Shown: positions 1 to 9,672, numbered from the stretch's first letter. The stretch is 42,997 nt of DNA from Bacteroidales bacterium (GCA_030596605.1 JAUVJI010000017.1:1-42997), one strand, 5' to 3'. The notes: generated by a model not told the origin, from the sequence alone. Made by a program: numbers and translations.

Positions 1-62
1 CGCGTTAATTCTGATTTATCTTTTGCAGAAATACTTATCTTTGCTCTTTGGCTTAACCTCAT
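1..62 (-). CDS. Partial CDS, N-terminus of an unidentified leftward gene
   Basis: An ATG at 60-62 on the minus strand opens a frame that stays open to the window edge (about 20 residues, starting MRLSQRAKISISAKDK). A good Bacteroidetes promoter lies just upstream, which is the main reason to think it real. Too little is visible to name a family. The distance from the -7 element to the ATG is only about 10 bases, so the real start could be a little further left. Confidence 0.45.
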   Translation of the reverse strand, partial: MRLSQRAKISISAKDKSELT

Positions 63-72
63 GTTTTTTTGC

Positions 73-101
73 CAAAGATACAAAAATATTTCTATTTGCA
101 A
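73..101 (-). promoter_or_regulatory. Leftward Bacteroidetes-type promoter
   Basis: Read on the minus strand there is TTG (99-101), 18 bases, then TATCTTTG (73-80), which fits the Bacteroidetes consensus TTTG-N17-23-TAnnTTTG. It would drive the partial gene leaving the left edge. Confidence 0.55.
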
Positions 102-108
102 TATTATA

Positions 109-1791
109 TTAAGAATGCTGTACTAGTGGTTTTTCTTCATTTATTAATTGTTTAATCCTCACTCCTGAAACTTCAAAAAGATCACAATTCATCAATCCAT
201 GCTCTCTTAAAACTAATAGAATGTTCGCAGAACCTGAGACAGGATTTGGTGATATTGAAAAATGATCCATAGAATTCATTTCCGGTACACCAATAAAACA
301 TTCATCTTCCACTTCTTCCTGGTTGGCGCAGCCGGTTGCATTATTTGTGATGTAAATCGCTCCATTTGGGGCAGCAAGGTAATCGCAAACACTTTCAATA
401 TCACAAACCGACAGGGAAGCATTGTCGTTAATATATAAATCACTAATAGAATTGGCTTCAATATTATCCAGACCGGCAAGACTAATAAGATTATCGTTAT
501 GCATGATATATAGGTATCCGTTGATAGATGTCAGGTTATCCAAACCAGTCAGATCTGATAGGGTAGGGTTGAAGGAAATACGAAGATACCCCGGAATTGA
601 TGTTAATCCTTCGAGGCCTTCAAGACTTGTTAGTTCACTATTACCAATGATATATAAGTAATCCCCAATGGAGGTTAAACCACTCAAGCCCTCAATACTG
701 TTTAGCATTGTATTAGCCCCGATTTGCATTGCACTACCCACTGAATTCAGGCTCTCCAGTCCATCCAGCCTGGGTAATACTGTATTTTCTCCAATAGTAA
801 ATTCACTATCAATAGATGTTAGATTCTCAAGTCCTGTAAGGCTGGTCAGTGCATCATTGTATGTGATGTAAAGATTTCCGTTAACATAGGTGATCTGATC
901 CAAACCTGTAAGGTCAGTTAATGCATCATTGTTAAATACAGAAATGAGTCCGCCTACAAATGTCAGATTGCTTAATCCTGACAAACTTGCCAGGTTATCG
1001 TTTAGCCGGATATCAAGGTATCCACCAATGCCCGTTAATACATTCAGACCATCCAAATTTGTAATATTTGAACTGTACCATTGCTCACCAATGGTTACAT
1101 CCCCAAGTATTTCAGTACAGTTGGGATAAGTGGTCTGAAAATTGTCAATATCCGATTGGGTCAGAAATTCAATACCTTCAGGCAGGCAATTATCTTCACA
1201 ATCATCTTCCACTTCTGTTTGGCTGTTACAACCTGAAGCATTATCGTGAATGTTGATTGTCCCATTCGGACTTACAAGATAATCACAGATACTTTGAGCA
1301 TCACATTCAGATAACAGGGGATTGTCATAAATACCAAGCTCATTAATGGAACCCAGGTCTATGTTCTCCAGTCCCGATAGATTGGTTAGCGATGCATTGT
1401 TAATGATGTTAAAATAATCTCCGACAAAAGTTAGATTATCAAGGGGAGACAGATCAGTCAGCAGATCATTGTTATCAATCCAGAATTCCCCACCGACGAA
1501 AGTAAGCTGTTGCAGCCCCGCTACATTTGCCAGGGCGGCATTATTGCACAGTCATAAGTACTCACCGATGGAAGTGATTACACTTAAACCATCGAGATTG
1601 GTAATATCATTTCCTGTGATCATAACTCCTCCCTCAATTTCGGTACAATTCGGATAATTGGTTTGGAAGTTGTCAATCTCGTCCTGCGTTGAAAAATTAA
1701 TGCCTTCTGGCAGGCAGGGCTGGGAAAATATGTTAACTGTTAATAGAAAAAAGTTAATTGTGATTGCGGTAATAAGTGTTAGTTTTTTCAT
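109..1791 (-). pseudogene. L-domain/LRR-like T9SS surface protein, interrupted by in-frame TGA
   Basis: One reading frame runs from ATG at 1789-1791 to TAA at 109-111 (561 codons) but carries a TGA at 1552-1554, after 79 residues. I checked every codon between 1213 and 1551 and the frame is otherwise open. The protein starts with a signal peptide (hydrophobic stretch ending in FSQ). Two tandem modules follow, each opening with CLPEGI.F.TQ..IDNF and ending with a Cys-rich GC.... EVED.C segment. Between them run about 24-residue repeats of the L..L..L..I.N. type, like bacterial LRR/receptor-L-domain surface proteins. The C-terminus begins a T9SS sorting domain (SISPNPVSG) but stops about 25-30 residues early. 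The TGA falls where other repeats have D, Y or S, so one substitution explains it. The part after the TGA could restart from a GTG at 1212, but it would lack a signal peptide. Probably a broken surface adhesin; a sequencing error is the alternative. Confidence 0.75.
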
Positions 1792-2044
1792 GATGGCATA
1801 TTTAAAGGTTAATACCTGTAAAGATAGTAAAAAAATAGATGTGAAGTCAAGTTCTAATAATTTTCAAAAGTTTCATATTACATTCGTCAAAATAGTTTTG
1901 AAGACTTTTCGAGAAATGTAATTAGTTTTAAGTCTTCGGTCTTGGTGATAGTTCCTTTTCTGACAATATTAATGCTACAGCCAGTATTCCAGCCACTGTG
2001 GTTTTTCCCTATCTTGTCCTTCTCTGACCATTTGAAAAGTGCAT

Positions 2045-2130
2045 AAATCCAAACGTATTTTTACATTGTTGCTGCTAAAATCCAAACGTATATTTACAAA
2101 TAAATTGTGAAAAACCAAACATATTTATTA
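2045..2130 (+). repeat. Three imperfect direct repeats upstream of the DUF4143 ATPase
   Basis: The core ATCCAAACGTATWTTTACA occurs at 2047-2065 and 2080-2098. A diverged third copy, AACCAAACATATTTATTA, lies around 2113-2130. Spacing is about 33 bases. The third copy runs into the -7 element of the ATPase promoter, so the set could be an operator, or a fading tandem repeat. Confidence 0.45.
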
Positions 2131-2136
2131 CTTTTG
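2105..2136 (+). promoter_or_regulatory. Promoter of the DUF4143 ATPase gene
   Basis: TTG at 2105-2107, 21 bases, then TACTTTTG at 2129-2136, matching TAnnTTTG. The start codon at 2177 lies about 35 bases beyond the expected transcription start. Confidence 0.6.
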
Positions 2137-2176
2137 TATAATATTTCATTTGGCTATAATTAATTTATAAAAACTT

Positions 2177-3532
2177 ATGAAACGTTTTTTTACTGAATAT
2201 CTAATAGACTGGAAAAATCGCACACACCGAAAACCTTTAATAGTAAGGGGAGCAAGACAAGTTGGTAAAACTTATACGATTGATGAATTTGGAAATAAAT
2301 ATTTTAAAGATGTCGTAAAAGTAAACTTTGAAGAAAATCCTGAATTAAAACAATTCTTCCAAACCAACGACGTAGAAAAAATTATTCAAAATTTGGAAAT
2401 CTATTTCGGAAAGAAAATTCAATTATCGGGCACATTACTTTTTCTTGATGAAATACAAATTTGTCCCGAGGCAATAGTTACTTTACGATATTTTTATGAA
2501 AAAATACCAGATTTGCATGTTATTGCTGCCGGCTCATTATTAGATCACACTCTTAATGATTTGCAATATTCCATGCCGGTTGGAAGGGTGGAGTTTGCCT
2601 ATATGTACCCTATGTGTTTTTATGAATTTTTAGATGCAAATGATGAAAAACTGCTGATTGAATTTCTGAAGAACTATGAAATATCACAAAAAATTCCACA
2701 ACCCATACATAATAAATTGATTGATTTAATACGCCTGTATTTTTTAATAGGAGGAATGCCGGAAGCTGTTAAAGTTTATACTGAAACAAGAAGTTTAATT
2801 AACACAGAACTCACGCATGAAAGTATTATTAAATCCCTGGAATTTGATTTCTCAAAATATGGCACACGTTCGCAGCAAAATACTATGATAAAATTGCTGA
2901 GATACATTCCTAAAATTGCAGGGCAAAAATTCAAATATGCAAATTTTGATAATTCAATACGTTCCGATGCTATTAGAAAAGCATTAGATTTATTGAGTAT
3001 GAGCAGGATTATCCATCTTATTCATAATACCAAAGCAACAGGTATTCTGCTTGAATATGGTGTTGTGGAAAAAGTTTTCAAAACTCTTTTTCTTGATATC
3101 GGGCTTTCAAATCATATTCTAAAGCTCCGTTTAACTGACCTTGAAAATATGAGATTAAGCAATGAAGGTAGCCTTGCTGAACAATTCATCGGGCAAGAAT
3201 TATTATGTTTACCCCCTTACTTTACCGAAAAAGATATTTATTATTGGACACGTGAAAAACGAAATTCATCGGCTGAAATAGATTATGTTATCCAATCAGG
3301 AAATAAAGTTATTCCCATAGAAGTAAAAGCCGGAAAAACCGGAACATTAAAATCATTACAAATTTATGTTACTGAAAAAAAATTGGATAAGGCCATTCGT
3401 TTCAATGGTGACCTGCCTTCTTCTATACAAGTTGATACTTCAATAAAAATTAACAACAATATGGAAACCGTTAATTTTCAACTTATTTCTCTCCCTTTTT
3501 ATCTTGTTCAGGAGTTTAACAGGTTTTTATGA
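2177..3532 (+). CDS. AAA_14/DUF4143 family ATPase
   Basis: A 451-residue ATPase of the AAA_14-DUF4143 type, very common in Bacteroidetes and often in accessory regions. The P-loop is GARQVGKT (residues 25-32) and Walker B is LLFLDEIQ (about 87-94). The C-terminal DUF4143 part keeps a PD-(D/E)xK-like signature: SSAEIDYVIQ, then PIEVKAGKTG. The length is normal for the family. The cellular role is not established; proposals for relatives include toxin-antitoxin-like and defence-like functions, so no pathway is assigned. It is transcribed alone, with its own promoter, and converges on the FISUMP gene that follows, with only 48 bases between their stops. Confident on family, not on function. Confidence 0.88.
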   Translation: MKRFFTEYLIDWKNRTHRKPLIVRGARQVGKTYTIDEFGNKYFKDVVKVNFEENPELKQFFQTNDVEKIIQNLEIYFGKKIQLSGTLLFLDEIQICPEAIVTLRYFYEKIPDLHVIAAGSLLDHTLNDLQYSMPVGRVEFAYMYPMCFYEFLDANDEKLLIEFLKNYEISQKIPQPIHNKLIDLIRLYFLIGGMPEAVKVYTETRSLINTELTHESIIKSLEFDFSKYGTRSQQNTMIKLLRYIPKIAGQKFKYANFDNSIRSDAIRKALDLLSMSRIIHLIHNTKATGILLEYGVVEKVFKTLFLDIGLSNHILKLRLTDLENMRLSNEGSLAEQFIGQELLCLPPYFTEKDIYYWTREKRNSSAEIDYVIQSGNKVIPIEVKAGKTGTLKSLQIYVTEKKLDKAIRFNGDLPSSIQVDTSIKINNNMETVNFQLISLPFYLVQEFNRFL

Positions 3533-3580
3533 AATTATCAGATTTGACGACAGCAATATATGGCTTTGCTGATATAGTAG

Positions 3581-5410
3581 CTACATCTGATCTTTTATAC
3601 ACCGAACACTATATCCCCGTACTTTAGGATTAAAATACCGCCCGATAGTAGGAAGACCATAGCTCAACTTAATCGACCAGGCATAGCCGGGGTAATCCTC
3701 TGTTGAAGACCAGAAGTATGCAAAAGTCAGTAAGTCGTCGAAATGATAGGCGCCCAAACAGCCACCCGGTAGTGCAGAGAATCCGGATTCATTGGTGCCA
3801 TTCCCTCCACTGCTCCAGCCATAGGTGGTTTTCATTTTATCACCTCCATCAGTGCCATTGTAACCGGTCCATGAGCAATCCACAGTGGAATCAATATAGG
3901 TGGTTACAATGCACCACTCCGCATCGCTGGGCAAATGCCAGCCTTCGGGGCAAATACCCTGAACGCCACTTGGAATAGTATTGCTACTTGCTTCACAGTT
4001 CATAACGGTTGCCCAAGTATACAAGCGGCCATAGGTTGTGCAATTATAAGAATTATTGCCATAACACCAACTTGTTCCGGTTTCATAATTCAGGTTTTCT
4101 TTCATCCAGCATTGGTCGCCAATTTGCAATGTTGAGTAATGATGACCATCCCGAATATCCAATATCGTATCCCCGCAAACAAACGGAATTGGAATAGTAT
4201 CTGGCATCCAATGAGCCCGACCACCATTTGCTCTCCATAAAACAGTAAGGTCATTGAAATTAACAGTGCCATCCATGTTATAGTCAGCTGAAAAATAGCC
4301 GGTGCTATCTTTTTGTAAAAACCAGGATTCATTCTTATCGCTGTTATTAATCTGCCCATCTGCATTTCCGTCTCCTGCAATTACTCCCCAGGTATTAGGT
4401 GATAATTCTTTCATGGCATATTTTCCATTATAAGCCATTTCATCTCCTACAGTGAAATCAATAATTGTTGTCCCTTTGTTTGGGGAAATAGGATTTGCTG
4501 ACATTAGAGATAAATGGTTCCGGTGATGAACCAGCACATATAAGCTGTCAAGTTCAGATATTTGAAATTGCAAATTGCTGATTCCATCCAATCCTGTAAT
4601 TTCCCCGTTCTGTAGTAATAAAGCAGCTTGGGTGACGATGGTTTTATATTTTCCTGGTGGATATTGCTTCGGTCTTATTAATTTAACCAGTACCCAGTCA
4701 ATAACTGAATCATTTGGAATTTCGGTAACAGCTTCAGATCCGGAATAATTCCAGGGTAAAATACCATAAGGCTGACTTAAGGGTAAATATCCTAAGCCAT
4801 TGAGGTTGTTTTCCATATGATCATTTAAAAACGGCCCTTCCAGGAAGATAGTTATATCTAATTCCAGCGGCTGGTGAAGCAATATATTGTCCACATACCA
4901 GTAATCCAGATTAAACAGGTCACCGGTAATATAGCAGCAAATTTGGAAATCCGGCTGTCCTACATCATCATTCGAAATTTCGAGGTCAATCAATTCTGGG
5001 CCAACATCTCCAGTTGGTAAAATTTCCCATACAATCGTCCAGTCACCGCCTCCTGATCTGGTTGCAATACCTACTGACGGACCTTCACCTTCATAATCAT
5101 CATACATGTGTTTAAACTGAAAATATATAGTTGTTAATCCTGTCAGATTAATTTGTGGGGAAATAAGCCTGGTCGTATTTATTTCCTGGAACCATTGAAA
5201 TCTTGCTTCCGGGGAATCCCCTCCTGCATTAATTGAATAACTGATAGTCCATTGGTTTGCAACATTTTCAATTGTCCATCCGGCCGGCGGCATTTGTCCC
5301 TCGCTAAAGTCTTCTTCTAAATAGGTTTGACCATAAGATATCGTAAACATGCCAATACAAAATATTAGCTTGCTTGAGATTATTTTAAAAGTATGGAGAA
5401 CAAACCTCAT
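3581..5410 (-). CDS. Secreted protein: choice-of-anchor J + dockerin-like repeats + FISUMP domain
   Basis: A secreted surface protein of about 609 residues. I place the start at the ATG at 5408-5410 rather than an in-frame start at 5443, because the promoter's -7 element sits at 5441-5448 and the signal peptide (ending TISYGQ) follows the inner ATG. Order: an extracellular jelly-roll-like N-terminal domain (W.I...ANQW.IS, RLISPQINLTG, YWYVDNI), like choice-of-anchor J modules; a middle domain; two dockerin-like calcium loops (DGNADGQINNSDK and DYNMDGTVNFND); then a C-terminal FISUMP domain (QCWMKENLNY, TYGRLYTW, GICPEGWHLPSDAEW, FWSSTE, GYSVRCIKD). FISUMP domains are common on Bacteroidetes and Fibrobacter surface proteins. 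No T9SS sorting domain follows the FISUMP part. The ligand or enzymatic role is unknown. Confidence 0.8.
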   Translation of the reverse strand: MRFVLHTFKIISSKLIFCIGMFTISYGQTYLEEDFSEGQMPPAGWTIENVANQWTISYSINAGGDSPEARFQWFQEINTTRLISPQINLTGLTTIYFQFKHMYDDYEGEGPSVGIATRSGGGDWTIVWEILPTGDVGPELIDLEISNDDVGQPDFQICCYITGDLFNLDYWYVDNILLHQPLELDITIFLEGPFLNDHMENNLNGLGYLPLSQPYGILPWNYSGSEAVTEIPNDSVIDWVLVKLIRPKQYPPGKYKTIVTQAALLLQNGEITGLDGISNLQFQISELDSLYVLVHHRNHLSLMSANPISPNKGTTIIDFTVGDEMAYNGKYAMKELSPNTWGVIAGDGNADGQINNSDKNESWFLQKDSTGYFSADYNMDGTVNFNDLTVLWRANGGRAHWMPDTIPIPFVCGDTILDIRDGHHYSTLQIGDQCWMKENLNYETGTSWCYGNNSYNCTTYGRLYTWATVMNCEASSNTIPSGVQGICPEGWHLPSDAEWCIVTTYIDSTVDCSWTGYNGTDGGDKMKTTYGWSSGGNGTNESGFSALPGGCLGAYHFDDLLTFAYFWSSTEDYPGYAWSIKLSYGLPTIGRYFNPKVRGYSVRCIKDQM

Positions 5411-5440
5411 TAACGACTTTCTTTGAGATACCGAATAAAG

Positions 5441-5476
5441 CAAATTTACTTAAAAAGAATGAATTGCTTATTCAAA
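5441..5476 (-). promoter_or_regulatory. Promoter of the first FISUMP gene
   Basis: On the minus strand TTTG (5473-5476), 24 bases, then TAAATTTG (5441-5448). The -7 element lies inside any protein starting at 5443, which fixes the start at 5410. Confidence 0.55.
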
Positions 5477-5793
5477 GATAAAAAGCTCGTGATAAGTCAA
5501 TATCAAAATGACGCAAGCATCTTTTAATCATCGGATGACTTAGCGAAAGGATTTACAGTAAAATATAGCGTTTTGTGAAACTTCAATGATTAAGTCATTC
5601 GATGAATAGCACCCGTTTATTGTTGACTTAACACTAGACCGGATTTTTGATATGGCTGTGCTGTTGGTTAATCCTTATGGATATTATAAAAATGCTTCAA
5701 GCGTGGACGCTTGAAGCAGATTTGGGACATTAACTAAAATCTTTCAAGCCTGCCTGCCCTTCTCTGTTTCAATCGTCCACGCTTGAAATTAAC
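5444..5793. other. Intergenic region holding two REP palindromes
   Basis: This 350-base gap between two leftward genes holds the promoter of the FISUMP gene at its left end and two REP-type palindromes at its right end. Nothing coding is visible in the middle (about 5480-5690). Confidence 0.6.
5694..5788. repeat. Pair of REP palindromes (RAYT family), opposite orientations
   Basis: At 5694-5717 there is a perfect palindrome with arms GCTTCAAGCGT / ACGCTTGAAGC and loop GG. At 5767-5788 is a decayed copy read the other way (core TCGTCCACG). Both match the palindromes that flank the RAYT transposase gene at 19.7-20.3 kb, so this is a non-autonomous pair of the same family, 14 kb from its likely mobiliser. 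The pair lies just after the penicillin-binding-protein stop and could also end its transcript. Confidence 0.8.
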
Positions 5794-8148
5794 TTACTTA
5801 TTTTTCTTTCGCTTAAATATATTCCCTATTCGCTTGAAAAATCCTTCTTTTTCTTTTTTCTTTAAAGATTCCTTTTGTTCTTTTCTATCTTTTCGCCTTT
5901 CTTTTTTTGCTATAGCAGCAGAATCCTCTTTGGCGAAAATATCCTTAACAATATCAAAGAAGTTTTTATCCGGCTTTTCCAGAGTAAAATCAGGACAATC
6001 CAGGGCGGCCAGTAAAGTATCTGTTAGGGCAGGGAAAGGGGAAAGGTATTTATTTGTTAGTGTTCTGTTATTTTCCATTTTATTTACCACTTGCCCAAAA
6101 ACAGGTAAGGCCATATGTGCCCCTGAACCTAGGGAAATGGTTCTGAAATGAATAACGGGTAACTCAGCGCCCACCCAAACACCCGCAACAAAATCAGGTG
6201 TGTAACCGATAAACCAGCCATCCGCGTTGTTCTGCGTAGTTCCTGTTTTACCGGCAATATCACTGTGTACACCATATATACTGCGTAGCGATCTTCCGGT
6301 TCCCTCATTTACGACACCTTGCAACATCTCATTTATTTGGACAGCCACATCTTCAGTAAAAGCCACACTCCCATATTGAGGAGAACCCTGTTCATACAGA
6401 ACATCTCCATTGCTGTCCTCTATGCGGAGAATACCAAATGAATTAACCGAATAGCCATTGTTAGCAAATGCTGTGTACGCTTCCACCATCTCAAAAAGGG
6501 AGATTTCGGCAGTACCCAATGCTATGGAAGGAACTTCAGGAATGCGTGTATCTATATTTAATTCCCGCGCCAGTGCAATGACGTTGGCCGGGCCGGTTTC
6601 CATCATTATTTCAGCAGTAATGGTATTCACTGAATTTTTCAATCCACCCTTCATGCTGTACCACCCTTCATATTCACCTTCTGAATTGGATGGTGACCAA
6701 TCATTGTAGTCTTCATACACACGCTGTTCATTGGCAAACATCCGGCAGGGCGTCATGCCATTGTTTAATGCTGTTGTATAAACAAGTGGTTTAAAAGTAG
6801 ACCCAACCTGGCGTTCAGCTAATACATGATCGTATGGAATATATTTATGGTTGATACCACCTACCCAGGTAAGGATAGCGCCTGTTTTGGGATCTATGGC
6901 CAGGAATCCGGTATTCAACATCCTCAAATAGTGCTTTACAGAATCAGCTACACTTTTTTCCACCACCTGCTCTCCTTCCGGAGTAAGGATTTGCATGGTA
7001 TGAGGAATTTCCAGTTCTTTGTTTATCTCGGCCTTGCTTTTTCCTTCTGCTTTTAGCCGTTTATAGGCATCAGTTTTTTGAAGTTTCTTCTGATACACAT
7101 CGGGGTGTTGATACCAGGGCTCTTTTGTTTTCCAGTGATTATCAAATTCAGTCTGTAATTTTTTCATGTGTTTGGCCACAGCCTGTTCGGCAAATGATTG
7201 TAATCGAATATCCAGGGAAGTATAAATACGCAAACCATCGGTCTCAGGGTTATAGGTATCTCCATATTTTTTCTTGAGGATTTGACTTACCTGCCGACGG
7301 ATATATGCCCTGAAATAAGGGGCAATTCCCCTGTTCATATCCATCAGGTTGTAATCCAGTTGAATGGGTTGTTCTTTGTAATTGGTTACTTCTTCCTCTG
7401 TGATAAATCCCTGAAGCACCATGCGAGACAAAACAGTATTCCTTCTTGTTGCAGACCGCTCAGGATAAAGCCGTGGACTATAAGCTGTATTGGCTGCTAA
7501 CATGCCTACCAGCGTTGCCGACTCAGGGATATTCAGTTCAACCGAAGGTTTGTTGAAATAACGCCAGGCTGCTGCTTCAATGCCATATACATCTTCTCCA
7601 AAAGCTACCGTATTCAGATAAAGGGTGAGGATTTCTTCTTTGCTGTAAACATCCTCCAGCCTGGATGCTATGAAAATCTCTTTGATTTTATTGACCGGCA
7701 ATGAGAGCGCCCCATAACTTTTTCTTTTAAAGAGGTTCTTAGCGAGTTGCTGACTAATGGTGCTTCCGCCACCCTGGGAAGTTTTTCCGAGTAATACTGA
7801 TTTTACAATTACACGCCCCAAACTGATGAGGTCAAGTCCATGGTGTTCAAAAAACCGGTTATCTTCTGTAGCGATCAATGCTTGCCGTACATATGGAGAA
7901 ATTAATTCATTATTGATGGTTTGCCGGTTAATGAGATAATATTTTCCCATGAGCGTCCCGTCAGAAGCATAGATAAGAGAGGCATTATCCTGGTCAATGG
8001 CAACGATATCTTCTGCTGTTGGAAGATTGCCAAATACACCCAAATATACACTTAGGACGAGAACCCCGGTAAATGCAATAAAAGCGGCAATGATCAGGGT
8101 TAACCAAATGATAATTCGCTTTCTTATTGACTTTTTATTTGACTTCAT
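5794..8148 (-). CDS. mrcA: Class A penicillin-binding protein (PBP1A-type)
   Basis: A bifunctional peptidoglycan synthase of 784 residues, acting at the outer face of the inner membrane. A lysine-rich cytoplasmic start and one membrane segment (about 12-36) are followed by a GT51 transglycosylase domain with catalytic EDNRFFEHHG (Glu95) and GGGSTISQQLAKNLF (about 126-140). The transpeptidase motifs are SxxK (Ser450-Lys453, in GSTFK), SVN (506-508) and KTGT (634-637), so both activities look intact. The C-terminal tail of about 30 residues is extremely Lys/Glu-rich and ends in KRKKNK; it is probably disordered. Transcribed alone from a promoter at 8228-8259. The symbol is by family; which class A paralogue this is cannot be told from one window. 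Confidence 0.95.
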   Translation of the reverse strand: MKSNKKSIRKRIIIWLTLIIAAFIAFTGVLVLSVYLGVFGNLPTAEDIVAIDQDNASLIYASDGTLMGKYYLINRQTINNELISPYVRQALIATEDNRFFEHHGLDLISLGRVIVKSVLLGKTSQGGGSTISQQLAKNLFKRKSYGALSLPVNKIKEIFIASRLEDVYSKEEILTLYLNTVAFGEDVYGIEAAAWRYFNKPSVELNIPESATLVGMLAANTAYSPRLYPERSATRRNTVLSRMVLQGFITEEEVTNYKEQPIQLDYNLMDMNRGIAPYFRAYIRRQVSQILKKKYGDTYNPETDGLRIYTSLDIRLQSFAEQAVAKHMKKLQTEFDNHWKTKEPWYQHPDVYQKKLQKTDAYKRLKAEGKSKAEINKELEIPHTMQILTPEGEQVVEKSVADSVKHYLRMLNTGFLAIDPKTGAILTWVGGINHKYIPYDHVLAERQVGSTFKPLVYTTALNNGMTPCRMFANEQRVYEDYNDWSPSNSEGEYEGWYSMKGGLKNSVNTITAEIMMETGPANVIALARELNIDTRIPEVPSIALGTAEISLFEMVEAYTAFANNGYSVNSFGILRIEDSNGDVLYEQGSPQYGSVAFTEDVAVQINEMLQGVVNEGTGRSLRSIYGVHSDIAGKTGTTQNNADGWFIGYTPDFVAGVWVGAELPVIHFRTISLGSGAHMALPVFGQVVNKMENNRTLTNKYLSPFPALTDTLLAALDCPDFTLEKPDKNFFDIVKDIFAKEDSAAIAKKERRKDRKEQKESLKKKEKEGFFKRIGNIFKRKKNK

Positions 8149-8227
8149 AATCTATGATACGATTCACAAATATTCATTGTTGAATTAACACGGATGCTGA
8201 AACATATAAGTGATTGTAAATAAAACT

Positions 8228-8259
8228 CAAAGTTAATGTCTTTCAGAAAAGAATTTCAA
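8228..8259 (-). promoter_or_regulatory. Promoter of the class A PBP gene
   Basis: On the minus strand TTG (8257-8259), 21 bases, then TAACTTTG (8228-8235), a full match to TAnnTTTG. The leader to the start at 8148 would be about 70 bases. Confidence 0.5.
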
Positions 8260-8379
8260 GATATAACGACGAAGAATCATTTTATTGTATTTAGCAGAAT
8301 AATGGTGTGAAGTAGATAATTACAAATGATTTCAAATACATCAAGGGTTCACCTTGAAATCAAAGTATTATTAGGGTTT

Positions 8380-9621
8380 TTATTCAATCTTATATTCCCA
8401 CATGTCATTTTTAATAGTACCAACAAATCCTCTACCAGTCCCTATCTGAATTCGATCTTCAAATTCCATGACAAATGCATAGATCCTTGTAACATCGGTA
8501 AAAGAAGCTCTTTCCTTCCAAGAGTCAGTATCAGGATTGTATTCATAAAAGTCTGAAAAAAAATCTGCATCTCCAGTATACCAATCTTCAGGACTCTCCC
8601 ATCCTAATCCGACATATCCTCTACCATTTAATGTGAAACCGACTGCACCTATTCTTCCCTGGCCTGGAAAATCAGCTTTTGTGGACCAACTATCTTCAAC
8701 AGGATTATATTCCCATAAATCATCATAAAAAATTTGGTTTCCAGAACCAGTGTATGTGGCTCCGCAGCAAATATAGACTTTGTTGTTGACGATAAAATGA
8801 GTTGATTGGTGTCTTGCTTCACCTGGGAAATCATCTAATCTTTCCCATTGGTTATTTTCAGGATCATATCTCCAACACTCCTTGTCATATGTAATACCAT
8901 CTTTTCCATTTATTACATAGCCCATTCCTCCAATAGAGAATGCGGTTGCACCTGTTAGATTAGACATCCCGCCATTTCCAGGAAAGTTAGTCACGTACTC
9001 CCATGAATCTGAAACAGGATCATATTTCCAAAAATCATTGTCATACTCACCTAATCCAACATACGCATTATTGTTAATGACAAAACTTATTCCACCAGAA
9101 ATTGGAGTTGGTCCATCATTTTTTTGTGTCCAGGTATTGTTCTGCGGATTAAATTCCCAAAGATCTTTTAATGGTTCTATTGAGCTACCAAATCCAACAT
9201 AGTATTTGTTATTTATGTTAAAATATATGGCAGAATATCTTTTTTCACCCGGGAAATCATTAACCTTTGTCCAGCTATCATTAATCACATTAGAAATTTC
9301 AATTGAGCTTGAATAATTATCAACTTTATCGCCTCTTTTAGCTTCTAATACGACCTGATAATCACCATTCTCAGTATACTGGTGTGTCGGATGAATTTCA
9401 GTAGATGTAGTTGAATCTCCAAAATCCCAAATATAACTAAACGCATTTTTTGACAAATTAACGAAAGTAACCTTTCCTTCCTGTCCCTCATTAAACTCGA
9501 AATACGCCTCTGGCTCTGGTGTACTTCCGTTTGGCGTTTCTTCTTTATTACAACTTATAATTAGAATACAAGAAAATGCAAAAAACAATAATAAGTAAGA
9601 TATTTGTTGAAGTTGTGACAT
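8380..9621 (-). CDS. Kelch-repeat lipoprotein with PKD domain
   Basis: A 413-residue predicted lipoprotein. The N-terminal signal ends in a lipobox (LIISC, Cys24). A PKD domain spans about residues 45-110 (WDFGDSTTSTEIHPTHQY, then YQVVLEAKRGD). Five to six kelch blades follow, each with a repeated pattern such as W..KNDGP, YVGLG..... DFWKYDP, SW, PG.GR. Kelch proteins form beta-propellers; here it would sit on the outer membrane as a binding or structural protein, but the ligand is unknown. It lies 51 bases after the second FISUMP gene on the same strand and has no clear promoter of its own, so the two are probably co-transcribed. Confidence 0.85.
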   Translation of the reverse strand: MSQLQQISYLLLFFAFSCILIISCNKEETPNGSTPEPEAYFEFNEGQEGKVTFVNLSKNAFSYIWDFGDSTTSTEIHPTHQYTENGDYQVVLEAKRGDKVDNYSSSIEISNVINDSWTKVNDFPGEKRYSAIYFNINNKYYVGFGSSIEPLKDLWEFNPQNNTWTQKNDGPTPISGGISFVINNNAYVGLGEYDNDFWKYDPVSDSWEYVTNFPGNGGMSNLTGATAFSIGGMGYVINGKDGITYDKECWRYDPENNQWERLDDFPGEARHQSTHFIVNNKVYICCGATYTGSGNQIFYDDLWEYNPVEDSWSTKADFPGQGRIGAVGFTLNGRGYVGLGWESPEDWYTGDADFFSDFYEYNPDTDSWKERASFTDVTRIYAFVMEFEDRIQIGTGRGFVGTIKNDMWEYKIE

Positions 9622-9672
9622 GTTTATTATAATTAAATTTATTTTAGCTTGTCTTATTTCTGAACCAATATT

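Larger units (their letters stand above)
1792..2176. other. Intergenic region between divergent genes
   Basis: This 385-base AT-rich gap separates the LRR-like gene (leftward) from the DUF4143 ATPase (rightward). Next to the LRR gene is a near-consensus promoter on the minus strand: TTG at 1848-1850, 21 bases, then TATCTTTA at 1819-1826 (last base off consensus). Next to the ATPase are three imperfect direct repeats and a second promoter, listed separately. I see no gene in it. Confidence 0.5.

Noticed and set aside
422..1256. Open frames on the plus strand opposite the LRR-like gene
   Set aside because: They are antisense shadows of a repetitive gene, with no start signals, and repeat with the same period as the gene.
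5694..5788. CRISPR-like pair of palindromic repeats
   Set aside because: Only two copies in opposite orientation with no cas genes; they match the RAYT-associated REPs.
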